Below, in pieces: positions 34,778 through 45,077 of a stretch of DNA of 64,000 bases (its first letter is position 1; the number at the start of each line of letters is the position of its first letter). Location: contig CM043964.1 in NCBI GenBank assembly GCA_014529385.2, positions 1,032,997-1,096,996 of the forward strand, written 5' to 3'. The notes under the pieces were generated by a model. It searched no databases and was not told the origin of the DNA. It saw nothing but the letters and a program-made list of their open reading frames with translations. The translations under genes and the position numbers were made by a program. This DNA comes from Adiantum capillus-veneris (taxonomy: Eukaryota; Streptophyta; Polypodiopsida; Polypodiales; Pteridaceae).

Positions 34778-35746
34778 TGTAGGGAGGCGTTGTAGCACGA
34801 CCTTATCGCAACCCACACAAACTTATCCAATCCATGGATCAAGCAACCTGGCTAGGGCATGGAAACATGAGCATCAAATGAATAGGATAGAGGATTCAAG
34901 AGATCACCTCTCCAATGCAAGTAGAGATTAGAGATGGCAAGACTAACTCTAAACCTACTCTAATCACTAATCAATTAATCTCCTACACACATCAAGCCCA
35001 CCAAAGGATGACTTGTCATAGACTAGAAACCCCAAGCACGCTAATGATAAGCACACACTAATTACCACATGTCAATTAAAGCACTTCATCAATAGCTACA
35101 CACACGAGGTGAATGGTGCTAGAGCTTCATAAAACCTATCTACACACAAGCAAATAATAGGACACACACACAAATTACAAGATTAAGACCCAACTAGATC
35201 AACCTAATTTGTGATGCTAAATGTCGCAAATCAATTGCTCGTAGAGGGATAAGAGTGGTTACTAGCAAGAAGTACATACATCTCTCAAATCTTGAATAAT
35301 GAAAGTGTAATACTACTTCATGACAAGATGAAATATAGAGAAGAAGTAGACTAATGAGAAAATAAGAATTAGATTAATCAAGAAGAGCTTACTCTAATTA
35401 TAATGGTTAGCAATAGCCTCTCAAGCATAAACATTAAGCTCAAGGCTAGGCCAAAGAGTGAACACTCTAGAGAGAGGGAGCTCTCAAAAGTGGATCCTCA
35501 AGAGTGGATACTCAAGAATGAAGCCTCCTTGCAAGCCTCCTTGCGTAAAGGCTTCCTTTTAAGGGCTTTCACCACAATCCCTTCTACTATGGGTTTAAGC
35601 TTGAGTCCTCAAACTACCATCTACAACTTTGGAACTCCAAGTGAGCCCAAGACTTATACAAACTGTGTTGGAAATATATTGCACAACCACAGCATATCTC
35701 CCGCTTGATGCATATTTGATGTAGCATGTGTTAGCCACTGCTAACA
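34778..35746 (-). mobile_element. Element D 5' LTR (969 bp)
   Basis: Bounded by tgtaggg at the PBS side and gctaaca at the far side, that is TGTTAGC...CCTACA on the minus strand. Its last 483 bases match window positions 1-474. The PBS on one side and the PPT beside the other copy face inward, so the two belong to one minus-strand element enclosing Tat-A and Tat-B. Confidence 0.8.
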
Positions 35747-36880
35747 CCGCATCTCGAGGCCATGCGGAGAATCCCAAGGGACAAAATGTAAGGCAACTGG
35801 CTAACTGCCTGGTGCGGACCACAAGGTAGTCAGGACACAACTAGAGCCCGACAACGAGCATGAGCAAGCCCTCGTAATAGAGCACGTGTGCTTCAACTCC
35901 AAGCGGACACCGGAATAAAACACGCATAAAGTGCTCCAAATCTGGCTAGTGAGTAATGTAAGCCCTCGCAACAAACAACGTGCACCTCAGTTCCAAGCAG
36001 ACGCTAGAATGAAAAGCGCGGGAAGCACTCCAACTCTAGTTACTAAACATTATTTTCTTGAAAGGACACGCACTACTGACACATAAGCAAATGATGGTCA
36101 GTTAGCTAAAAGAGCATGTGTGAATCATACAACATGGTGGACTTGGGACCATAGTATTGCATGCCCCGATGTGCTTCACATCGCTTGGAACAAGAATGCT
36201 AGATATTGAAAACACGCTCAGCTGATCAACTGCCCTACAACAACAAGCGAAGCAAGCTGTCTCTTACACCCAGTACCATAACATAGTAGACTAGGAGAAA
36301 AACCAGAACGTTGCAAACCAATATAACACTTTGTCAACATGCACGGTAAGCGGCGGCTACGCACATCAATCCAAGGGCACAACCTACACCCAGCAGTCTA
36401 CGTTAAAACATTAATGTCCAGAAACAGGTTTCCAATCCAGAACGAGCGTTTGTCGAAGCACATTCTAGAAAAAAACAGTGGTTATATATGCCAAAACTGA
36501 CCGCCAAGGGGAAAAGCAACCAGTTCACTCAATGGTGTTGCTCATGCATCACAAGCGAATGGAACAACAGTCGGCCACAGCAAGGGAGACCACCTCACAA
36601 GAAACAGCAAACAATGCCACTATGTCAGTCTCAAGTGCACTACTCATATGCAAGAAAAAAAAACCGCACCAGGAGCGAACATTCAACACCAGCACAAGGC
36701 AATGCTCTCGAGTGGTTCACCAGTAGGGGGGGGAAAAACCAGGACCAGAAATAGAAATACAACAACAGCACATGGCAAGAAAATACCTCAGATGAGTCTT
36801 TGGGGCAATGAAGTAGCAAATCCGTTTTATCGCCATACAAAAACATTAAAAGAAACCGTCAGCAAGTCAGTGCAACAAAC

Positions 36881-36953
36881 CTCCGGAGAAGTCCATGCTC
36901 TTAGCATCACTGGGTGAGGCATTGCTTGCACTTCCTTCACCAGAAGATGCCAT
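36881..36953 (-). CDS. Possible first exon of an unknown gene
   Basis: On the minus strand an ATG in good context (tgtcATGGCA) starts MASSGEGSASNASPSDAKS, a low-complexity Ser/Ala-rich start typical of plant nuclear proteins. It then hits a GT that could be a splice donor (ccggag/gtttgttg). A TATA-like ttttataaaa lies about 460 bases upstream (37416-37426). I found no second exon, so this may be a fragment or chance. Confidence 0.25.
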
Positions 36954-38163
36954 GACAATAGAGGAGCTCCAAGCAATTGTTGACGCAAGTACTTGAAGGC
37001 ACAACACACAAGTTCTCAGACGAATTCACACCACACTCACAAAGCTTTAAATCCTCACAAGCCACAACAAAAGCTTCAAAAACATTCAGGAGAAGAACCC
37101 ATAGCCTTGCATATGGTAACTGGAGTCACTTTAAATTTGAATATTATAGCATATTAGGACCCACAAGGATTCTCAAGAGAAATTGAACAGTAAATAGAAA
37201 ATATCCCAATAGACAACAACACCTCAAAGCTTAGATGTTTAAAAAAAGATCAAGACTTGCTAACACATCTACAAACGAGGCACACCAAATGTCTAATTCA
37301 CCATCCTCAGCAGGATCACAACCAATTGAGACAAGGTCTTGCACAAGACAAGTTTGTGGGGAGAGGTTCAAATTAGACAGTGTAGTTTACAATCATAATA
37401 TAGCTCATTCTTGCCTTTTATAAAAGCTACAATAAGCACGTGGAGTGCTCTGCAAACTTTCTTAGAGAGAAAGAACATCCTGCACGAATTAGTCACCGCC
37501 GCCGAGAAAAGACTCTGACTGAGTGGACCTGCAATGGACATCACCTAACTTGCATTCACATTTCCGGCTGCCTTCCAAACACGTCTCTCAACCAAAACAT
37601 TTGAACAAGACAGCACTCACTGGAGGCTACACAAGGCGGCATTGGATGCACTCTCAGCAACCTTGAAAATCCAAATGGCGCCCACCTTCACCTTTAAACA
37701 ACGCACGAAGACCAACTGCATATGCCATATCCTCTGTCAAGAGCACCTGCATACGCCACGTTTTTTGGCAACAGCAAGTAGAAAAGACTGAGATCTGTAG
37801 GCTACGCCCGCCACCTCCTCTGCCGAGGGTAGGGTGAAACGATGAGACTACTAGAAGAAGGGCAAAAAGGACTCGTTTCTTTTGTACGTTGCCTTTAGTA
37901 AACCTAGACACGCGGTAAGCATCCAGTTAAAAAATCGAATGGCCTCACGTTTGCAACAAACTTGCACTAACAACCCTATGGCCTTCCGCAGGCCAAAAAG
38001 TACTAGTTGGATTTCCTTTCTCCCTTAAATCTTGTGATCATGCTAATACTCACACAAGGGTGAGTATAAAGGAGATTCACAAGTGACTATAGGATTCCAA
38101 GATTTGTAGGGGAAGTGTCTTCTTTAATTTTAGACACAAAAGGTAAAAAAGAGAGCTTAAAAT

Positions 38164-38164
<1 letters not shown>

Positions 38165-38208
<44 letters not shown>
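38165..38208 (+). repeat. (GA)n microsatellite
   Basis: A run of about 22 GA units in AT-rich, intron-like sequence. Confidence 0.95.
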
Positions 38209-38211
<3 letters not shown>

Positions 38212-38379
38212 GCAGTAGATTTTTTTGACATAAATATATTGAAGGATCCATATGCTCAAATAATTGATTTAATTTTCTATATGTGCCTAAAGTAAGATGC
38301 TTTCTCTAGCTTCAGCATACTTTTATTCAGTCATTAGATTAGAGAATAACTTTTGATAATTTTCTTGTTGTTTGATCAA

Positions 38380-38554
38380 GAGACAGCTACCTGTACAAAG
38401 TCGGCCAAAAATATACATCATGAATCCTCAACACTTAGTCTTTCTCATAATGAAAAACACCACCATCATTTTTCCATATGAGAGCAACCACCACTGGACC
38501 CTCGTTTGCATCAAGCTTAACAAGCCAGCTGTCTGGATTCTAAACTCAATTTAA
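38380..38554 (+). pseudogene. Ulp1/C48-type peptidase fragment
   Basis: A short frame that reads PKIYIMNPQHLVFLIMKN, then IIFPYESNHHWTLVCIKL and WILNSI. This is the segment around the catalytic His (HHW) of Ulp1-type SUMO peptidases, where the usual text is P-x-N-x-x-x-HW-x-L then the D-S catalytic block; here the Asp is Asn. An AG acceptor-like site precedes it. The later Gln and Cys motifs are not found nearby. Such domains occur both in host genes and in transposons (MULE and others). The lost Asp suggests a decayed copy. A 61-codon frame at 38825-39010 may or may not belong to it. Confidence 0.55.
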
Positions 38555-38824
38555 GGAATGCAACCAAAATTAAGACTGTGAGTATTCAAAATTAGAATTT
38601 AGATTGATATGGAATAATTAATGCATACATTGATTGTGTTGAAATCATAACAAACTTGTCTACTTGCAGTTGCATAAAAAGATTGTTGCTCTTCTATGGC
38701 AAGTTGTGCAAAAGTTACGAGCTAATTCTTTAGCTATGGACCACTCTACACTGGAGACAAAAGAGTCTCATAAATAGAAGAACAAGGGAGTGGTGAGAAA
38801 AGGCTCGAGGATGGCAACACTAGA

Positions 38825-39010
38825 GTGGATAACCTCCATAGCTCCCAAACCCAATATGGACCTTTGCTAGACATTGAGATGATTGTTCCGGTTGAGGACA
38901 CACCACATAAGGGATTACTTAATTCACCGGCCACAACTCTCTATCTGCCCTCATTTGAAGGGCATGAGCATGACTTCTACCTAGAGGACATTTTGATCCC
39001 TTATCTATAG
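38825..39010 (+). other. Short open frame, unknown
   Basis: A 61-codon frame with a protein-like acidic and hydrophobic C-terminus (HEHDFYLEDILIPYL). It is downstream of the Ulp1-like fragment and on the same strand, so it could be a terminal exon of the same locus. No family recognised. Confidence 0.25.
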
Positions 39011-39126
39011 AATTTGTATTGCAACCAATTCATTGTTTGAGAATATGTAGTTACAAACACTCTCCAAAATGCTAACTATGTACAGTAATTTAATTCTTTG
39101 TACTTGTTGATGTGGTGCCATGGATG

Positions 39127-39129
39127 TAA

Positions 39130-39168
<39 letters not shown>

Positions 39169-39172
39169 AGAG
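39127..39172 (+). repeat. (TG)n followed by (GA)n
   Basis: About 13 TG units, a taa break, then about 8 GA units. Confidence 0.9.
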
Positions 39173-39478
39173 ATATATATTAGACATCAAAATCTGCATA
39201 TGTTGTACAAAATGTAAAGAAAAAGCACATACTTTCACAAAGGAAGAGAGATATACAAACAGTTTCATCTTACAACCAAATGGTTAGAATCATCTCACAG
39301 TTGAAATAAAAGATTTCAATTGAGAGAAATGTTGCAATACAAGTCACAAATATAGATTTTAATTAAGAACAAGTTATGCCCATTCAAATTCTAAATTACA
39401 TTGGAACAATTTGAATACAGCCAGTTAGCTCTCTATAGAAAATCTCTTTTTCCATTTGCTGCATTACTTTGCATCCAC

Positions 39479-39670
39479 CTAGTACTTTGAGGGCTTGTTG
39501 TATGCGGTCTCATCCACTATGTCGTGTCGGATTTGCAAAAGGTTGCATTCCTCCTTTATTGTGACGACTATCACAAGGTTGAGCTCTCTGTCCAATACCT
39601 CCACATCTATGACATCATTGTTCTCCAGGCCAACCAACTCTTGATCAATAGGCACAAACTGAAAAGTAGC
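39479..39670 (-). pseudogene. Unknown four-part gene, last exon
   Basis: Preceded on the minus strand by tttgttgcag, a strong 3' splice site. The frame reads FQFVPIDQELVGLENNDVID, then LNLVIVVTIKEECNLLQ, and stops at TAG 39479. The composition is protein-like with many acidic and aliphatic residues. Family not recognised. It follows the exon at 39717-39885 in order and strand. Confidence 0.4.
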
Positions 39671-39716
39671 CTGCAACAAATTGAGAGCGCTTGTACCGGA
39701 AGGAGATAAGAAGTTA

Positions 39717-39885
39717 CTATGTGCCGATCATGTACTTGGCGACCAAAGTTTCCAGTGCAACCTTGCAATGTATGTCATCCACCTCTTTAACATACCACCC
39801 TCTATCAAGAAGCTTGTCACAAAAGAAAGTGTCTAGAGATTTACATACTAGCATTGTCTTTGCAACATGTATGTGGCAGGTGTAA
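39717..39885 (-). pseudogene. Unknown four-part gene, third exon
   Basis: The minus-strand frame reads KSLDTFFCDKLLDRGWYVKE and ALETLVAKYMIG. A possible GT donor (cgccaa/gtacat) precedes the stop at 39717. No family recognised. Confidence 0.4.
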
Positions 39886-40075
39886 AATAGTTCCACAAAT
39901 AAAATTATAGGATAGAAATTAGTAATCTTGTGGGTACAGAATTTCGTAGGGACTTATGCACATCCATAAACAACTTACTTTGGAGAGCTTCACGTTGTGG
40001 TTTCCGAGACTGGCTAGTCAATATAGCTCCAATTGGTAGGGATAGGGAGTTAACCAAAGTCCCTTTTTTATTTCT

Positions 40076-40150
40076 CTAGTTGAGATAGTAGAAGAGCTCA
40101 CAGAAGAAAAGGCCCTCATCTGCAAGACTCTTGCTAGTTCTTCCAACATA
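40076..40150 (-). pseudogene. Unknown four-part gene, second exon
   Basis: A good acceptor (gctttacag on the minus strand) is followed by YVGRTSKSLADEGLFFCELF. The frame closes at TAG 40078-40076. It lies between two other protein-like segments on the same strand. Confidence 0.4.
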
Positions 40151-40401
40151 CTGTAAAGCACCAATGTTAGCGTGGATTATAGATATGAGACCTACAATAC
40201 ACTCAACTAGCTCACATTCTAATTACAATAAACAATAGTAGGAGACCACTTAGTTTGACAACTAAATAGAATTTAGAAAAAATTTAGAGAACTATATCTA
40301 CCTCGTTTAACATAGTTCTACCTCTTAAAAAATAAAAAAAAGTAAGAGACCAGCAAGGTCTAAAAGGAAGAATACAGAAGGACGGCTAAGAAAGCTCTTA
40401 C

Positions 40402-40636
40402 AGTTGCATCGTGGATGATAAACCAGTGAGACATCTCCACCATTTTCAATCATGTCAAAGTGATTGTAGACATGCTAAACCAAAACTTCCTTAATAGTTT
40501 TCTTGCCAACCTCCATTTGAAATCTAGCACTTGTGCTTTCCATGCTGAACAAAATAGATTTGCCATAGAGGATCTTTTCCTCATTGTTCATTGCATAAGA
40601 ATCCAAGAACCTTTGGATATCTTCTACTATTGCCAT
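40402..40636 (-). pseudogene. Unknown four-part gene, first recognised exon
   Basis: Minus-strand frame MAIVEDIQRFLDSYAMNNEE, then FSMESTSARFQMEVGKKTIK. After one in-frame TAG it continues HVYNHFDMIENGGDVSLVYH. It ends at a good splice donor (gcaact/gtaagag). The stop is the only lesion I see in it. The ATG may be a true start or an internal codon after a 3' splice site (attgatag/tcaatgg). Its family is unknown to me. Together the four segments would encode about 200 residues. Confidence 0.45.
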
Positions 40637-40651
40637 TGACTATCAATATTG

Positions 40652-40967
40652 ATGGAGTTTGAGATGGTGATAGAGCATATGATACTTGGCCTCCTTGGAA
40701 GATTAATGGTGAGGCTAGCTAAGAAGAGATTACAACAACCCCTTGAGCTATTATGGTGGGAAGAAGAAGAAGCCATGGATCTTTCTGAGTGGAAAAAGAA
40801 AGCTTGAAATCACTTGCAATGGAGGGAATTTCAGTTTTGAACGATTTTGTAATGGAGCAAGAGCTTTTGGTGGCAGGAGTAGGATCAATTTTTGTAGCTA
40901 TCTTTCAGTACCTTTACGACTATCAGACTCCATTTACAGCTGGTCCACATATGGATGGCATAAAGCC
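40652..40967 (+). pseudogene. Unknown plus-strand gene fragment with membrane-like segment
   Basis: ATG at 40652 opens a 51-codon frame (MILGLLGRLMVRLAKKRLQQ, then LLWWEEEEAMDLSEWKK) that stops at 40807. The frame one step over carries on sensibly from about 40789 (LAMEGISVLNDFVMEQELLV, then AGVGSIFVAIFQYLYDY). A one-base loss in an A-run explains the break. A GT at about 40968 after HMDGIKP could be a splice donor. The hydrophobic stretch LLVAGVGSIFVAIF could span a membrane. No family recognised. Its start lies 16 bases from the opposite-strand exon. Confidence 0.4.
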
Positions 40968-41085
40968 CGTGAAAACGAGATGTTACCTCATGTTTGGCCT
41001 TTTTTTTCTTCTATTTTCTACGTTATGTTTCCTTGATGCTCATTGGACGTGCCTCCTTTTCTCTCTCCTCAATAAGGCCTTGTAA

Positions 41086-42021
41086 AAGACCTCTAAAATA
41101 TCCTAATGCATGCACGTAGAGGTGTAAACCCTTGGAGACAATGACATCCCCTACAGATTGAGACAATAGTAGAAGTGTCTTGCACAAGTGGACATGAATA
41201 CATCACAATTTTCCATTGTCATACGTAAATTGTGAGCTTATATCTGCACTTTCCCAAATTTCAATAACTGTGTGCCAATTTCATTGAGGCCAAGTCAACG
41301 GCAGGATCTTGGCATGGGTTAGAAGCCTTGCTTCTCATGAATGTTGTCAAAGCACTTTGCTTTGTATAAGAGGCAATCCTTGCCAACTTAAAAGTTAAAA
41401 TATTGAAAAACAAGAAAACTTGAAATTGTCTAACTTGGTAGCCCTATTGTGGCCAGTTGTCTTGAGTTTTTGAAATAAAAACTTTCTTACATCTGACTCA
41501 TAGCCATAGCTTCTGCGCAAGAGAGAGTTGTCGTATACACCATATAAGCCATATTGGAACATAATGAAATAACCTGCAGACAGTTGTCAAGTACCCCCCA
41601 AGTTCATATGCTCATAGAATATTCCATACATAGAAAGTCTTGTCTTTTCATGATACATCACAGTAGCCCCACTTTACGTGGGGAAACTCCTTATCACTAC
41701 CCCTTTTTTGCACTTTGCTTGCCAAGGTGTTGCACCTTGCATGTCTTTTCCTCTAAAATTTCTTGCATGCGGAGGCTATGTGCCTGCAACCCACATGGCC
41801 TTGTTGCCCATGCCCTCACTTAGTGGGAGGGGGCCCTTGGGTTGGGGCCTTGGGCACCCTTGGGTGCCTACTCTACCAAAATGTAAAAACAAACCTATTA
41901 TGCACCTCACAATGGCAAAAATGATAGGAGAAGGAAGGAATCCACTCAAACTCAGCACTACAAGCCTCAACACTACTGTGAAAATTGCACAGTAGGTCTT
42001 GGAAATTCCCTGCAATGTCGC
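41086..42021 (-). mobile_element. E-family copy G, internal region
   Basis: A diverged homolog of 52150-53515 in the same orientation. Both have the series aagcactttgctttg, then aaaattgtctaac, then catagccatag or cataaccatag, then cagacaatt-type words, in order, and a gggcccttgggt block (41828 and about 53468). No coding is visible. It lies between the unknown gene piece and the GA array that marks the E-family leader. Confidence 0.65.

Positions 42022-42064
<43 letters not shown>
42022..42064 (-). repeat. (GA)n, E-family leader microsatellite
   Basis: About 21 GA units, read as CT on the element's sense strand. It is in the position where other E copies carry their CT array. Confidence 0.95.
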
Positions 42065-42068
<4 letters not shown>

Positions 42069-42264
42069 ATTATCGTCCACGGAGGTCATATATGACCCAT
42101 GGGACCCGAAACAAAAACATTACAATGCATCCTTTTAAGTAAAGGCATTGGATACATATCAGTTAAGGACTGAGGGTCCGTCAGTAGGGTAGAAGATAAG
42201 GAAAGGAAGGAAACAAGACCTAAACCTAAGTAGGGTTGGTTACGGGGAGACACCCTTTGAGAGT

Positions 42265-42474
42265 TCACAGCTCTTGAATGATGGCCTTCCCCCCTTGGTA
42301 GACTGCCCATTTGCCTTGCTTTCGGGCTTTGTCGACCTTCTCGAGTTTGCACTTTTTAACCTTGAGTTGATTCATGGTCAGCTCCTCAGCAATCCAAACC
42401 TTTCTTCCTTTGATGAGGTAATATTGGCGCAATAGCCTCACTCACTCCTCTTTGTCCTTAAAAGTGAGAAGGCA
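42265..42474 (-). pseudogene. L1-ORF1-like C-terminal fragment in E-family copy G
   Basis: On the minus strand one frame reads RLLRQYYLIKGRKVWIAEEL, then ARKQGKWAVYQGGKAIIQEL, then stops. The spacing of LKG-type, I-x-E-x-L, AR-x-x-GKWA and GGKAII words resembles the C-terminal part of plant L1-type ORF1 (RNA-binding chaperone) proteins. One stop lies upstream (EE*VRLL). It directly abuts the LTR at 42475, so the PBS, leader and N-terminal half have been deleted. Assignment is by pattern memory only. Confidence 0.45.
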
Positions 42475-42627
42475 GTGCTCCTGGGCCCAGGGAACTGCCT
42501 GACTCAGATTCACTGCCCAACCTCCCTTATATAGCCCCTGGCTATTGAATCCCTTGTTCCACACTGGTAGCCGGCCACTTACTAGCCCAGGTCCGTGACC
42601 TCCCCTGGGTATGCCCTTGGCATGACA
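42475..42627 (-). mobile_element. E-family LTR (minus), shared by two bodies
   Basis: On the minus strand it starts TGTCATGCCAAGGGCATACC after a polypurine tract and contains a TATATAAGG box (complement at about 42527-42535). It resembles 44349-44497 (plus) and 54119-54268 (minus). E-family sequence of the PPT side lies on its right and of the PBS side on its left. Confidence 0.75.
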
Positions 42628-42641
42628 TTACTCCCCCCTTG
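42628..42641 (-). other. E-family polypurine tract
   Basis: Minus-strand aaggggggag directly before the LTR start. The copy at 54269-54282 has the same context (gcttctcc upstream). Confidence 0.7.
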
Positions 42642-44348
42642 GAGAAGCGTTTTCTTCCTCGAAAACAATTATGATGATACACTAATGTTTTTCACAGTGG
42701 CATCCTGCATGGATCCAGCTATTGGTTGAGTGGAGCAGGGTTCAATAGGAGGTTCAATGAAACCCAGAGTAACATCTTGGATAACTTGAAAAATCCACAA
42801 GCAGCCAACAAACCGAGCCATGACCTCTATTGGGGATTAGTAGACCCAAAAGTAATCTCAGAGAGATACTGCACATAGAGTGCAAAATGCTTCATAAGCA
42901 ATCACTTTATGAATACGCATGTCGTTCCAAATCAGCTCTTTGCTAAACACTAGGGCCCATAACACCTAGTGTGCATGCATTTAGCAAAAAACATATCCAA
43001 ATTTGTCTTTGCCAAATACTTATGGTGAATGTGATGTTCCTAGCACACATTGAAGAGGAGTGTAAATAGTTGCAAAAAGAAACTAAATACTTGTTATTGC
43101 AATCATTTGCAAGTCTTGCTGAAACGTTTGAACCATAATAGAAGGTGAAACAAAAGTCACTTCTAGGTGCAAACAATGAACCTTTTTCATTAACAACTCA
43201 TAGCCTTTCTATATGTATAAACAACCATCTGTAATGTTGTTTAACAGCCTGAGCCAAGGTGCTCTAACTCTCAGCTAGAAAGTGGCCAAGACATCACCTT
43301 AATTAGTCTTCATTGGCTCATTGATTGAACACTAATTTACACTCAATTATTATTGGCATAGTGGCTATGAGCCACAAAGGCTAAGAGCCAGTGTCAGACC
43401 TAGGGTAAGACACAAATGTTGGCATTTCCTCGGTAATTGTTCTCTAGCTTGAACATATCTACCAGTGGAGTCCCCATTGATGTTAATGACCAAGCAAGAG
43501 TCTTGCCATTACAGATGTTTTGGCTGTTTTGTTAGCACTACATGTTTTTTTTTGTGTGCCAAAATCTAGTTGAGTTTTTGATACTCTTAAACTCACATCA
43601 GCTAATCTATACCATAGAGTCTAGAGGTAGCAAACAGTTGAGACAGCATGGTTGTTCATAAGATCTAGACATCTCACTTGTGCCGATCTCTTGCTGTAGC
43701 AATACGAGTGTCTATGGAAGCACATTTTTAGGGTTAGACCCAGTGGGTGATTACTAAATCACCCCATTGGCATTGAGGATCACAATTTGATCTATTCCAA
43801 TTATACATTCAAGGAAAGAAGTCCGCAATCTACCACGGGGTAGTGGAAAAATTCAACTTTTCAAGTTGATTCCAATCATTTTTGTACACGGTCAACTATG
43901 TTGGTTACCGTTACCTGCTAGTTGAGCAGTTTCTATAAAGGGTCTTACCAAGGGGTTTGACTACGTAGATTCTAACCAAAGGGTTTGGATTTCAAAGGCA
44001 ACACCCAGGGTTACAAATTTCCATTTCTTTGTCTTTTTCAAGGGGATGTTTAAGCTAGAAGTCTTTCATTCAGCTTGCTCTTTAGCCACATGACAATGTC
44101 ATGTAAGAGCATAGCCTTTTGAGAAAGTGTTGTTACTTTTTCTCTTCACTTTTCATCAAGATACCATGATAGGTTTGATTCTTGTTGAAACAATTACAGA
44201 ACTACATGGTAGGGTTCTGTCTAGAACATGTTGTCACATGGGATACAACATGGTCTAGGAACTCATGGAGTTCGGTTTAGCTAGTGTGGAGCAATGATAA
44301 TGAGGGTCCCTCTCACTCCCGTTGCGCAGAGTGTTTGTAGTTACCAAT
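42642..44348 (-). mobile_element. E-family 3' internal region, non-coding
   Basis: The first 150 bases match 54283-54430 (ggttcaatgaaaccca or ggttcaatgaaaccaa and neighbouring words). The rest shows no coding potential and no other repeat that I can identify. Confidence 0.5.
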
Positions 44349-44497
44349 TGTCATGCCAATGGAATACCTAGGGGAGGTCACATACCTGGGCCAGTAAGTG
44401 GCCGGCTGCCAGTGTGGAACAGGAGATTTAGTAGCTTGGGGCTATATAAGGGAGGTTGGGTGGTGAATCCAAGTCAGGTAGCTCCTTGAGCATTTCA
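44349..44497 (+). mobile_element. E-family LTR (plus), 5' LTR of copy F
   Basis: tgtcatgccaatgg to gagcatttca, 149 bp, with TATATAAG at 44443-44450. Its PBS was displaced to 49728 by the Copia-I insertion, which hit exactly the last base of this LTR. Confidence 0.8.
44493..44497 (+). repeat. Copia-I target-site duplication, left
   Basis: TTTCA, repeated at 49722-49726. It is also the end of the E-family LTR. Confidence 0.95.
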
Positions 44498-44819
44498 TGT
44501 TGAGATGTCGAGCTCTACACCTTGAGCTGGTATCCACTACGGGTCTTGGCCGCTTACGGCATTTACTCACTGGCGCGTTAGGTGACCGACACGGAGGATC
44601 TCTGCCAGTGATTCTACAGTTGGACTACACTTATAGTGCCAGCCTAGTACGCTTCTAGCGAGTTCACACTTAGTGACCGCATGTACATATGTGCTACTTT
44701 TCAGCTTTAGCACTTAGTCATTTAGTACTCTCTTTTCTGTGAAGAAGAAGAAGAAGCTTTCCATCTCTGTGTGCTTTGTGCTTGTCTTGTGTAGCTCTCT
44801 TGCATCCTCATTCTTTACA
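44498..44819 (+). mobile_element. Copia-I 5' LTR (322 bp)
   Basis: tgttgagatgtcgagc to ttctttaca. It is the same length as the 3' LTR and differs from it at 6 of 322 positions (about 1.9%). Confidence 0.97.
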
Positions 44820-44831
44820 TGGTATCAGAGC
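44820..44831 (+). other. Copia-I primer binding site
   Basis: tggtatcagagc directly after the LTR, complementary to the 3' end of plant initiator Met-tRNA, the usual Ty1/copia primer. Confidence 0.95.
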
Positions 44832-45077
44832 CTGGTGCAGACAAGAGAGGCTAAGAGAGCAAGAGCATCACAATCCCTTCGTTCTCAATCCACGACCAAA
44901 TGCCGAAGGCGCCTCGCGCAGCGAAAAAAGAGATTTACTGTACAAGTACAGTGGTTGTATGTACGCTTGATTGTGGACACTCGTTGAGTGTAGAAAGCGT
45001 TACAAGAACCACGATAGCAGGTTCAGCAGATTTGCAGGTTTTTGTAGATTGCAGCTATTTTGTCTTAGTGCTTCAAG

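Larger units (their letters stand above)
35747..38360. other. Intergenic region, mostly unassigned
   Basis: No convincing full gene. Two diverged copies of a roughly 90-bp sequence lie in tandem at about 35870-35960 and 35960-36050 (each with agccctcg, then ccaagc, then gcactcc or gtgctcc). A 30-bp near-duplication lies at about 37700-37760. Base composition is more balanced than in the flanking LTR elements. One possible first exon is listed separately. Confidence 0.5.

Noticed and set aside
37654-37911. 85-codon minus-strand frame
   Set aside because: Contains a 30-bp sequence near-duplication and a Gly/Pro run; no homologous pattern and no splice context.
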